Assembly: GCA_964036295.1 (NCBI GenBank)
Contig: OZ038472.1
Location: forward strand, 2,123,501 to 2,187,500
DNA length: 64,000 nucleotides
Origin: Plumapathes pennacea
Taxonomy: Eukaryota > Cnidaria > Anthozoa > Antipatharia > Myriopathidae
Direction: 5' to 3'
Made by a program: the position numbers and the translations under genes. A model generated the notes under the pieces. The model had not been told where the DNA came from. It was given only the letters and a program-made list of their open reading frames with translations, and did not search any database. Positions 25,377-42,205 of the stretch are shown piece after piece. Numbering within the stretch: the stretch's first letter is position 1; the number at the start of each line of letters is the position of its first letter.

Positions 25377-25857
25377 ATGGCTTCAAAACTACCGTGTATC
25401 ATACATAAAAGTATTGACTGTTCGGGCATTTTTGTCTACGATTACCGAAAATTCTTTGACAAAGAAGAAATCAGTAAAGACAGCTTCGGTTCCGTATACA
25501 CGGCCAATATTCCGAGTGATGATGGTGGGCGCAGTGAGAAAGTTGTGATCAAGAAATTGCTCAGCCAAGACTTGGAAGTTAAGAAGAACTTTGTCAAGAG
25601 GCAAGAATCTTACAGAATCTAAAACACGCAAACATTGTGAGTTTAAAGGGAATTTGCAATGCATCATTCGCCCTGGTCATGGAATAATTATGTCTTCTTT
25701 GACTTTGAGCCCTTTGGCGGCAAGACCAAAGTCAGCTTCCTCGAGGATTTTGTATCTTATGTTGGACTGCTTTGATTTAGGTTTAACAGTGCGCATTTGT
25801 ACAAGAAAGTCTGCAAAGACATTGCCTTGGCCCTGGAGTACCTGCACGGCAAAATTG
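25377..25857 (+). pseudogene. Protein kinase domain fragment carried inside the transposon
   Basis: The first frame opens with MASKLPCIIHKSIDCSG and contains a glycine-loop-like stretch (ISKDSFGSVYTA) and an ATP-lysine strand (EKVVIKKLL). After a frameshift near 25600 the next frame reads LQNLKHANIVSLKGIC and FALVME. A further frameshift near 25684 leads to NYVFFDFEPFGGK and, after a TGA, to CKDIALALEYLHGKI, typical of kinase subdomains IV-VIa. It stops just before the expected HRD catalytic loop, where the right arm begins. It has at least three lesions and is non-functional. It was probably captured from a host gene. Confidence 0.75.
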
Positions 25858-25860
25858 GAG

Positions 25861-26064
25861 GGGGTCTTCGTTTTATAGTTTTGGTGGGGGTAAACTATAA
25901 AACGAAGACCCTGATCAATTTCTAGATATGTGCGTTTCTAGTGTTTTTGGTTGCTGAAATGTAGTTTTCGAGCGCATTTGAGGTTGTTTACGAAACTTTG
26001 AGCCGATTTGAAGGGGGTCTTCGTTTTGTAGTTTTGGTGGGGGTAAACTATAAAACGAAGACCC
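25861..26064. repeat. Two hairpin units in the transposon right arm
   Basis: Palindromes lie at 25861-25911 and 26013-26064 and are inverse copies of those in the left arm. The spacer between them matches the left-arm spacer in reverse complement (GTTTCTAGTGTTTTTGGTTG against CAACCAAAAACACTAGAAAC). Confidence 0.85.
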
Positions 26065-29000
26065 TGGTTATTTCAACGTTGAATGGTCCTTTCGTTGTAT
26101 AAGTTGTGTTTTACGCCATTTCGTGACTTTTCATGATGATACAACAGAAAAAAAGGGGGGTCTTCGTTTTTGGGTCTTCGCGGGTCTTCGGTCTTCGTTT
26201 TATAGACACCCGTGGAACTTGTGCTGTTTTCAGTCTCGTGCTGGTCAGGCAAGTAAACGAGACTAAATGCTCGTGTACATTTACGCTCTAAAACTGTGCA
26301 TTACAGGGATAAATCAACTATGATAATTTCTTTTTTCTTTTTTTCTTTTTTTTTTTTTTTCACAATTTCTAGTATTTAGCTTTTATGATGCAGTATGTGT
26401 TTATAGTGATTGCAAATGTCTGCTACGTTATTCACATTAAACAGTTCTATCCGTTAATCTTCACGTTGGATTTATTTTGTTTTATATTCAATTTCAGATA
26501 ACAATTCATTATGCTCAGCCCCTCTTGGCATGGAAGACTCGCGTATTCCTGACGAAAACATAAAGTCCTGGTCTCCTCTGTTAAGAAAATACCATTTAGC
26601 GAAAGCAAGGTTGAACGGTGTTTTTGCATGGTGCACCGCGGAGAGTCTTGATTCCCTAAAGGGTCCTTATCTTCAAATAACCCTGGACAAGCCTCGGCAA
26701 ATTACAGGCATAGCAACGAGGAGTTTCAACAACTTCTGGGTGACTATGTCGAGTATAAAGTAGGCGACTCATTCAGAAGATACAAAGATCCTACCAGCCG
26801 CAAGGAGGTAGAATTATTTTTTGTTTTGACACTGCCACTTCCACCATCCTGCTCAAAGACCCTGTTTTATATGAACCGCGACAATCTACTTCGCCAGAAA
26901 ATTTTGGGCATTACCTTTTTTTATCGGCGTATCGCGCAACACAGTACATTTGTATCACCGAGTGAAAGTACTCCATGATACGGTTTCATAAAGATCTTCT
27001 TACATTACTTATTGACAAAATGATTATGTGTACTGTCGTCTCTCTACTTTGAGAGAAAAACGCGACAGAAGTAAATCAAATGGGCACAAACCCTATTAGC
27101 ATCTGTTTTTCAGTCTTCATGCCATTTTTTAGAAGAACTATCGAGTCCTGACCTAATAAGTGACTTATTATTTTTAGACGATTCGAGGGAACTCGGATGA
27201 AGGGGGCCTGGTCACAAACACATTTACGGCTCCTTCGTCGCGCAGATCATTAGAGTGATCCCTGTCGCTAAACATGGTTTGGCCTGCATGACCATGGAGC
27301 TGTATGGCTGTAACAAGTCACAAGGTTAATAATTAACGTTCACTGTCACTTCTGTCATTGTGTGCCCGAGTATACTGTCGTGACTGCTACTTTCGGCTTT
27401 TGAACATATTGGTGTTGATGACGTCATATAACCCCCACCCCACCCCACCCCCCCCCTCCCCCCATTATGTCAAATTAACTCAACTGAATTTGTTTTTCAG
27501 AAATTTGTTCAGCTGGGAATAAATGTTCAACAAAGCCGACAATACCTACAACTAACCCCGCATCCCCTGTAACTTCAACATCCAGCACTAACAAGATAAA
27601 CCCCACAACTACAAGCGGGACTGCTCCACAAGGTAACATTCTCCTGTACAAGTCAACTAGAATGCAGTAAAACGACGAAGGTATGCATCAAATACCTCGG
27701 ACAAGACAGTTTAGCACCGTCGTATTTGGCAAAATAATAGCAAGATGTTTTCCAGAACTTGGACTTTGACCAAGTGGCCATCAGTCTTCGTGTGGAGATT
27801 ACGGCAGCTCGTATGTGAGTTTGCTATCAATTGGCAGACGTTCTTTATCGAATAAGTCAAAATCGAGGCACAGAAGCCGTTTCACAGTCGTAAATCTTTC
27901 AGATGTTTGTTTGAAATCGTTCAACCTTTCAATTCCAAGAGTGACCAACTTCAATTTTCCCCTTCAGTTTCTCACTAGATATACATATAGAATTTTCTTT
28001 TTCTAAAAAAGGATGAACTAAAACCTGCATTTTAGTGTGTTATATATGCTAAACCTTTCACTTCCAAGAGGGATCAACTTAAACCACAAACAATCATATT
28101 GTAAAAGTAAAAATATCTGACTTGACTTTTGGCTGAACACAATTCTCACTATTTTACTAATACATTTTCTACATCAAATTGTGTGCTTCCATAGTACATA
28201 CTTGTAGAGCGCCGTCATTACCACTCAACTTGCGAGTACTGAGACCCCAGATACTAAAGCACGAGTTTAATGACGGAGAGCTCATCCTGTACGCTTGCAA
28301 GTTGGGCTATTATCGATTTGGAGGAAGCCCAATTCAGAAATGCGGGCCCCAAGGATGGAGCAGAATGACATTACAATGCAAGCGTGAGTGTTATATGATT
28401 CCATGATACAAATTTTAAAGGGAGCTCCCCCTTGTGAAAGTCAATTTCGCTCGAAAGGTTGGTCGTTCCAAATTGCGACAAAAAATTTCCTTGTCAGTGC
28501 TATTAACCAAGAAACACTGCTATCATTCAAAATGTCTCAGTGAAGTCTTGTCCCAACTATGTTGTCTTTATACAGCGAAAACGTGCGGGGATCCCGGAGT
28601 TCCTCTGAATGGCAAAAAAGTCGGCTATATATATACATTCCAAAGTAAGGTCTTTTATAACTGTGATCCCGGCTACACACTCCTCGGTCCAAGGTACCGT
28701 GAATGTCAGGCTAACCAGACTTGGAGCGGGTCAATACCAAGATGTGAAGGTAAAGAGTTACAAACATATAGAGACAAAACAGGGACCACAGAGACATGGA
28801 CATACGTTCTAAGGTCGAGACACAGATCCAACGAAAAAAAAAAAAAAAAAAAAAAAAAACATAGACAGAAGACAACGGCACATAGGCTGAGCAAGACTAG
28901 ACGCATACCGAACGATGAGCAGACAAACGACGAAACAAACAGATAAGCAAAAAAATAGGTGGAGACACTAAGAATGAACGTACATACGGTTGGAGAGGAG

Positions 29001-29569
29001 ACGCGACATATAAGAGTATGAGGAAAAGAGAAGAAAGGGACAACAAGATCAGACAGGCGGACACAGTGGTATAAACCCTTATCCAATTCATTATACCTGG
29101 CATAAAGCAAGATTCTCTAGCTTGAGAAACGTAGCAACTAGGGATAATTATTTTAACAAAATTTATCTGGAAATGAGTGGTTGAATCATTTACTCTTGTA
29201 TTTTTTTCATGCAGTACTCTGTTCTGATCCTGGAAAACCGGTCAACGGGAAAAGGGTTGGTGACGACTTCAGAATCGGAAAAGTGGTGAAGTTCAAGTGC
29301 AACGCGCGATATAACAGAAGAGGCCCTCGCTCTGTGCAGTGTCGGGGCGGGAACTGGGACGATTCGATCCCAACATGCATTGGTAAGTTTAAACTACAAT
29401 CAAACCCACGTGACTTTATGCAAGGCGAATTATCAACGTCACATATAGCGAACGGACATTGTTGTTAATGGAAAGACCAAACTCGTTCCAGGTGCCTCCA
29501 CTGAGTTTTGAGTCTTGAAAGTACAATTGACATAAGTAACAATACCTGACCTCAAAACCAGTGCCTGCT

Positions 29570-29797
29570 ATCTCGAACTCGGTTATCTCGAACTCCGCGC
29601 TATCTCGAACTGAATCCAATTTCCCTTATGGTAGAAATTTACCTTGCTAAATCTCCGCTATCGCGATTTCCCGCTATCGCAAACTCGGTTAGGATCGGTT
29701 GGAACAGAATTCGATTTCCCTTGGAAATTACGTTAGAAATTTCCCGAATTATTTCTCGCTTCCCTTGAGAGTTCGAAATAGCGGGGTTCAAGTGTAT
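29570..29797. mobile_element. MITE-like element with CTATCTCGAAC motifs
   Basis: This lies in the gene 4 intron before the C-terminal module. It contains several TATCTCGAACTC and CTATCGCGA words at the left and GTTCGAAATAGCGGGGTTCA at the right, which are roughly inverse. It ends 15 bases before the splice acceptor at 29812. Such ends resemble Tc1/mariner-pogo derived MITEs (inference). No coding content. Confidence 0.45.
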
Positions 29798-30510
29798 CTT
29801 CTTTTTCATCAGAGTGTAACAAACTGTTTCGTTACGCGAGAAACAACGCACATGCCTGGAGAAGGAACCGCGTTGAGTTGAAGTTTCCTGAGGCGCGTAA
29901 GATAACAGGACTGACGGTATCCGTGAAGTTGCAAACAAAGAACTGGAAATTCCTCCTCAGACACAAAACGAACGGACAATGGATCACATACGCTGAACAG
30001 GGCAAAACAAAGGTACGTACATGCGGTGTTCATTGCTGAAAAGTGGCTTGTATAAATGTGTAACACTTGACCCGTTTTAGGCTTTCAGAGTAAGAAATGG
30101 AACATTAGTCAAGAAGCTCACTCTGGCAGAACCCGTCATCACCAGACAGGTGTCGCTTCAAGTGTTATCGAGACAAACTGTGTCTATGAAGCAAGTGACA
30201 GTTCAAGGATGCAAGGCGCCATCTGGTAAGATATCGAATTCTCCCTCAAGTCATACAGTCTCACATCTCTCCCACTGTATACACCCTATGGCAAAACAAA
30301 AATAGCTCTTTAAAGGACAAACGCCCCGACTCGCTAATAAATAGGACATTTTTGCCCCTATAAGTCTGCACCTTGCGTTTCAGCTGTTACTAGACAATTC
30401 CTCTTCTAATTCTGAGGTTTATTACAGTATGAGCGAACTTGAATATGTGGATTGGACATTCGGTGACATATTGTGCATGTTGTGCGTTGCGCACAGAGGA
30501 ATATCAGTTT

Positions 30511-30710
30511 TACCGGAGTGATCAATTTCAATTTTCTCATTCAGTCCCTCACCAGAGATATATGACACAGTATGGAGAATCTGCCATTTGATAATTCACT
30601 CAGACAAAAGCTGATTGGCATATAAATTCTGACTACATCACTGTATATCACTCAGAAATGTCTTCGTAAACAGTTAATGTAATTTGTATTCTGAGCTCAG
30701 GAGTGAAAGA
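30511..30710. mobile_element. MITE of the CCCTTTCACTCCCAAG family (diverged copy)
   Basis: This copy lies in the last intron of gene 4. It begins near CCGGAGTGATCAATTTCAAT, has the internal TTCAGTCCCTCACCAGAGAT, and ends GAGCTCAGGAGTGAAAG. It is one of at least eight copies in the window. Confidence 0.6.
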
Positions 30711-31093
30711 AGTACAAAGCAATATTTCTCTCACTTTCAGATTCTTCCGACTGTATTCTCGTTGGCTCTAAAGTCTGGATAAAAGGAAAGTCGGCCAGAA
30801 ACGAGAAGCGAACAATTTATCACAAAAACACCGTGAAAGGAATCAAAAACAAAAAAGTCATAGTTTCCACATCCCGACTCTACGCCAGCGAAGCTATCCC
30901 GGATGTTATAGCCACAGAGAGTTCACTGAGGACCGGGTTGAGCGTGATTGCAGTGGATTCTGGGAAGTACTACGGTGGAAGCGTTCGCCGTGAGGTTGGC
31001 AAGTCCGTGTGGGAGATACAGAGTCATGACGTCACGTGGAGAAGTCAAACAGCTGACATTCGTGTTATTGAAAACCCAGAGTATTGCTTTTAG

Positions 31094-32011
31094 TTTTATG
31101 TCAAGATTTTAAGGTTACCAACTTCAGTATGAATACTAGCTATTTTGGCAATTTATTACTGACTGTAAATCACAGGCAGCCCAATCTTGTTGTGAGACCA
31201 CTACCAGATGAAATATTGCTCAGAATTGCTCAAATTGGCCCACAGTCAGCGCACGAGGGATAAAACAACACAAGGAACAAGAAGGGTTCAGTATTTTTTT
31301 AATTTTCAAAAAAATAACATTCTAACAGAATCTTACAACAAGACTGGCTGCCTGTGACATAATTTGCTTACAAAAACTCAGTCTATAAAAGTACAGGTAT
31401 GCATCTTAGCAAATGAGAATTTTACACAGTATTATTTTAGCTGCAAATTACACTTCTATTTTATTATTTTACAATGTATCTTTAGTAAAGTTAATTCAAC
31501 AACAATAATAATTAGCACATACTGTACTAAAACCAACAAAAGAACACATGGCACCTGGTTTAAATCTCCTGTTTACATCCAACTACAGTATTATTATACA
31601 ACCATGCAATTTGATACATTTCTTGAATGTCATTTCCTGTTAAGCTCTCGTTATTTGCTGATATTGCTGCAACAGTGCTGACTGTCATCACTTGGCAACA
31701 AGCAACAATAATCGTCTTTTCCTGGATGTTTGTAAATGTTAAACCAATGAATTACAAGATGTCTGGTGATTTTTCTTCTATACATTATTTTGTCCTCAAT
31801 GTAATATTTGAGAACAAAACAAGAAAATGTTACTGTTGGTAGTGGCATCTCATCTGAAAGTGTTATTTACCTAGGTTTGACATCAATATTTACCATACAT
31901 ATATTTCCCAAACCAGTCAAATTTGCCATATGCGAAAAAGACATCAGATTGGCTGATCCAAAGGGGCCCCTCTAACAACATGGAATCCACTGACCTGCTT
32001 TCTTGAAGCCA
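31094..32011. other. Convergent intergenic region, gene 4 and ATG5
   Basis: No gene is supported. The region holds the 3' ends of gene 4 (+) and ATG5 (-). A minus-strand AATAAA (TTTATT at 31460-31465) could end ATG5 about 550 bases after its stop. The rest is AT-rich unique sequence. Confidence 0.5.
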
Positions 32012-39237
<7,226 letters not shown>

Positions 39238-39559
39238 CTTGGCCAGGGAAGCGAATTCCCACGTAAGGATGGTTACCCCCTCCCGCAGTCTGATTATATT
39301 ATGTCAGCGGTCGCCCCTCAACAGTAATAACTGACTGACAGAAGTGCAGTGATAAATAAACGTCACATCGGAGTGAAATAGCGTGTACGAAGAAAGACGT
39401 AAAGTATAAAATAACTAAGTTCCAAAAGCGTCTTATTTGAAACGTGCATACAATACTATTTTATAGAAAATTAGCGCTTCGTGTAAATTTAGTATAAAAT
39501 GTAACTAAAATCAACGTGAATCAGAGAAAAATATCCCGGAGGGGGGAGGGGAAGGTCCC
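39238..39559. other. Upstream region of ATG5
   Basis: This holds the presumed ATG5 promoter (minus strand) and about 300 bases of unique AT-rich sequence. No TATA box or other gene is evident. Confidence 0.4.
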
Positions 39560-40165
39560 ATCAATACACGGTTGCTGGTCCCCATTCCCCCAAGGGTCTG
39601 AAGTTGCCAACCTCGTTCCCAGGGCCATCCGCGGCAGAAGCTTTCTGCCGCGGATGGCCCTGGGAACGAGGTTGTGAAGTTGCTGGTCCCCATTCCCCCA
39701 AGGGTCTGAAGTTGCTGGTCCCCATTCCCCCAAGGGTCTGAGGTTGCTGGTCCCCATTCTCCCAAGGAGCCTGAGGTTGCTGGTCCCCATTCCCCCAAGG
39801 GTCTGAGGTTGCTGGTCCCCATTCTCCCAAGGAACTTGAGGTTGGGTTGTGCCTAAATCGTGACAGAGCTGACAAACGCCCTGTGCATGCGGAGGAGGGG
39901 GGAGGGGAGGGTCCCATCAATACTCGGTTGCTGGTCCCCATTCCCCCAAGGGTCTGAAGTTGCTCGTCCCCATTCCCCCAAGGGTCTGAAGTTGCTGGTC
40001 CCCATTCCCCCAAGGGTCTGAAGTTGCTGGTCCCCATTCCCCCAAGGGTCTGAAGTTGCTGGTCCCCATTCCCTCAAGGGTCTGAGGTTGCTGGTCCCCA
40101 TTCTCCCAAGGAGCCTGAGGTTACTGGTCCCCATTATCCCAAGGAGCCTGAGGTTGGGTTGTGCC
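39560..40165. repeat. GC-rich minisatellite, unit about 32-33 bp
   Basis: Units of the form GGTTGCTGGTCCCCATTCCC plus CCAAGGGTCTGA are repeated about 15 times in two blocks (39568-39845 and 39925-40165). A segment GTGCCTAAATCG...ACAGAGCTGACAAACGCC follows each block, which suggests a higher-order duplication. The last units vary (CTCCCAAGGAGCCTGAGG). A 67-bp hairpin element has inserted in the first block. Long frames over the array are translations of the repeat and not genes. Confidence 0.9.
39608..39674. mobile_element. 67-bp hairpin MITE with 9-bp target duplication
   Basis: The element is a nearly perfect palindrome from CAACCTCGTTCCCAGGGCCA to its inverse, with an AAGCTT centre. It sits inside a minisatellite unit and is flanked by TGAAGTTGC on both sides (39599-39607 and 39675-39683). 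It is the smallest member of the CAACCTCGTTCCCAGG family here. Confidence 0.85.
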
Positions 40166-40198
40166 TAAATCGACAGAGCTGACAAACGCCCTGTGCAT

Positions 40199-41314
40199 CA
40201 ACCTCGTTCCCAGGCTCTTTCATCTCCCGGGCCCCGCCCCCGAAGAAAGACCCTGGTTCAGGCTGGTCACGTGTCGGCCAGAATCTGGCCGGTTGCAAAA
40301 AAAGAAACCAAGGGAGGGGCCGTTAAGTCGGAAATTTACTTTACTTTGTCTACTGGGGAAAGAAAAATTTAACACCTCCCATGAAGTTTACGCTGCGTCT
40401 GAACAAGTCAAGTTGTTGCAGGCCTTGTAGTTCTGTGGGAGACCACTGCAAAAACGTATGCGGAAAACTGAGCTAATAAGGCACTTCTCGAAACAGCGAA
40501 AGAGTTTTACAGCAGCTCGTTGCCACAGAGCGAAGGTTTGCCGCATTTAATCTGCAGACCATGTGAAAGACGCCTTGACAACCTCAGAGCTTTCAAAAAG
40601 GTAATTTGAAGAGTCAAGGCTCCTTCGGAAGGGTGAAAAGATGCATTTAGCCGCCTCTTTCGACATCAAATTTGCATAATGTTTGATTGAATCGCACGTG
40701 CGTCCACAGCGTTCAGAAGTCGCTCTGTCCATGAAATTTCTCTGCAGCAACTAAAAGTATACCTAAAATTAAACACATACGGGCAACTTTAATGTGGAGT
40801 CCTGGACGGAAGGGTTTGAAACGAAATTTTTCTCTTGGCTGCCAAAATACATTTTGAATTTCGCGGTGCAATACGACCACCAAGCATATTTAATTTTTAC
40901 TTTGAAGATTATTCTTGGATTTTACTCAAATTGCACTCAAAATGAATGTTTATGTGATGGAAAATTGGTGAGGCAACATTATCTTGTTTTGCGTGGTATT
41001 CAAGTACAAGGAAAACAAAATTTGGACAGTTTTGGCTTTTTACTAATTAGGAGCTGTTGTCTCGGTCGCTGTTGATTGACAAGTGGCTCTGCGCTTCCCA
41101 GGGGAGCGCCCTTTTTTGCCAAAAAGCGTGGCTGATTTGTGTCGTTTGTACCAGCCTCGTTTTGATTTGACAAACGCACAGCACGACAAATTTCTTTGAC
41201 AGGGGGACCCCTCCCAACGGATTATCTTTGTGAGCAAGGCACGTGACCAGCCTGAACCAGGGTCTTTCTTCGGGGGAGGGGGCCGGGAGATGAAAGAGCC
41301 TGGGAACGAGGTTG
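40199..41314. mobile_element. 1.1 kb TIR element with 9-bp target duplication, CAACCTCGTTCCCAGG family
   Basis: Inverted ends of at least 75 bp run from CAACCTCGTTCCCAGGCTCT to its inverse and include CCCTGGTTCAGGCTGGTCAC. The flanks are CCTGTGCAT (40190-40198 and 41315-41323), a 9-bp target duplication. The empty site appears in the repeated context GACAAACGCCCTGTGCATGC near 39885. Internal frames are short and unrecognised, and no transposase was seen. Long TIRs with 9-bp duplications suggest a Mutator-like non-autonomous element (inference). Confidence 0.85.
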
Positions 41315-41323
41315 CCTGTGCAT

Positions 41324-42205
41324 GCGCGGCCGCGCAGCCAAACTGTTTCCCGCGGAAACTGGCGCGGGTGTCCGCTCCACTGAATCCCTCCTTTGTATTT
41401 TTGAATTATGTACGAAACACAACTTCCGGCGGGGTTTTTTTAAAAAAGTTAAGAGCAGAAGCAAAAGTTAAACTACAAATTTTTAGAGTTTGCAGTTCAA
41501 TAGTTTTTCTCTTCCTGAGCTTTTGCACCTACCACTTTCCTCCTTGCACCCGTGGTGAAAATTGCAAATGAATTCGTCCTTGTCAGAGTGTTTTCATTGC
41601 CATAGCGGCTGTGGTACTGCTGCGTACCGTTAAAGTCGCAGATGGTATAAAAGGACAATATACTCAAGGCGAAAGGACTGGTCAAGCAGAGCAATGAAAA
41701 AGAAAGTTCTACTCCTTGTCAGAAGGACTGGCCAAAGGTTCTGGGCTTCGAGACTAATGATCCAGTAGTTTGCCGTCACCACTGGGACGAATTACGACGG
41801 AGGGACTGTTCGTTGCTCTTGTCCCAGAGAGGAACTTAAAAAACATTACACCAGAAACCAATCCCAGGAAGATTTCATTCCGTATTTGACTGCATTGCCA
41901 TTCTACCGACCTGGGACTCGCTAGTGCCGTTTTAGCTGCAAAGCCTCTCCAGATAATGTTGATAAAACCCACCCACTGTACAGATCTCCTGCTCTCCGAG
42001 CAACTCACCAGGTGAGCCAAGCTCTCAGGCTTTAATGCAGAAATGTAAACTTTCGAAGGTTGGTGAATTAAAATATTGACCTCAGTGACTCAGAACAAGA
42101 TAAACAAACGGACGGACTGATGACGTCACCAACATGCGCAATGCGTTTGTCAGCTCTGTCCCTAAATCGTACCAACGGTAAGGACAGCCGCGCAAGACTG
42201 AAAAC
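41324..42205. other. Intergenic stretch without a supported gene
   Basis: Mostly unique sequence. An 88-codon minus-strand frame at 41754-42020 has no recognisable motif. Part of 42130-42175 (TTTGTCAGCTCTGTCCCTAA) is the inverse of the tail that follows the minisatellite blocks. Confidence 0.4.

Larger units (their letters stand above)
24430..26211. mobile_element. Long-inverted-repeat transposon inserted in gene 4 exon 1
   Basis: The 1782-bp element is bounded by GGGTGTCTATAAAACGAAG and its inverse, and flanked by a perfect 10-bp duplication GTGGAACTTG (24420-24429 and 26212-26221). The arms are about 350 bp or more (24430-24780 against 25860-26211) and each contains internal palindromes. 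The left arm has three hairpin units and the right arm two. The interior holds a degraded kinase fragment and no recognisable transposase, so the element is non-autonomous. A 9-10 bp duplication with long inverted repeats fits Mutator-like or foldback elements (inference). The insertion interrupts the signal-peptide codons of gene 4. Confidence 0.9.
24393..31093 (+). pseudogene. Gene 4 of array: diverged F5/8C - linker - 3x CCP - C-terminal-module gene, broken 5' end
   Basis: Segments are 24393-24429 plus 26222-26248 (signal-peptide exon, split by a transposon), 26498-26807 and 27178-27324 (F5/8C), 27501-27632 (Thr/Ser/Pro linker), 28195-28383, 28576-28749, 29215-29382 (CCPs), and 29813-30012, 30081-30225, 30741-31093 (C-terminal module, ends NPEYCF). 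Without the element and one target duplication, exon 1 reads MARQLLLLAVELVLFSVS, a good signal peptide. Exon 2 has a 1-bp deletion after FWVT (about 26744), and exon 3 has another near 27240, both by comparison with the F5/8C consensus. The linker, CCP and C-terminal exons are all open with conserved cysteines and phases. The exon 1 donor is GC-type (AG|GCAAGT). The call is a recently broken gene. A shorter product from an internal promoter cannot be excluded. Confidence 0.75.

Noticed and set aside
25275-25667. Kinase frame as a functional gene
   Set aside because: It has at least three frameshifts or stops, lacks the catalytic loop and everything after it, and lies inside a transposon.
39511-40134. 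Several minus-strand frames of 90-158 codons with GEWGPATSDPWGNGDQQ-like repeats
   Set aside because: They are translations of the 32-33 bp minisatellite in alternate frames.
39560-40165. Possible CRISPR-like array
   Set aside because: The units are contiguous direct repeats without unique spacers, and the genome is eukaryotic.
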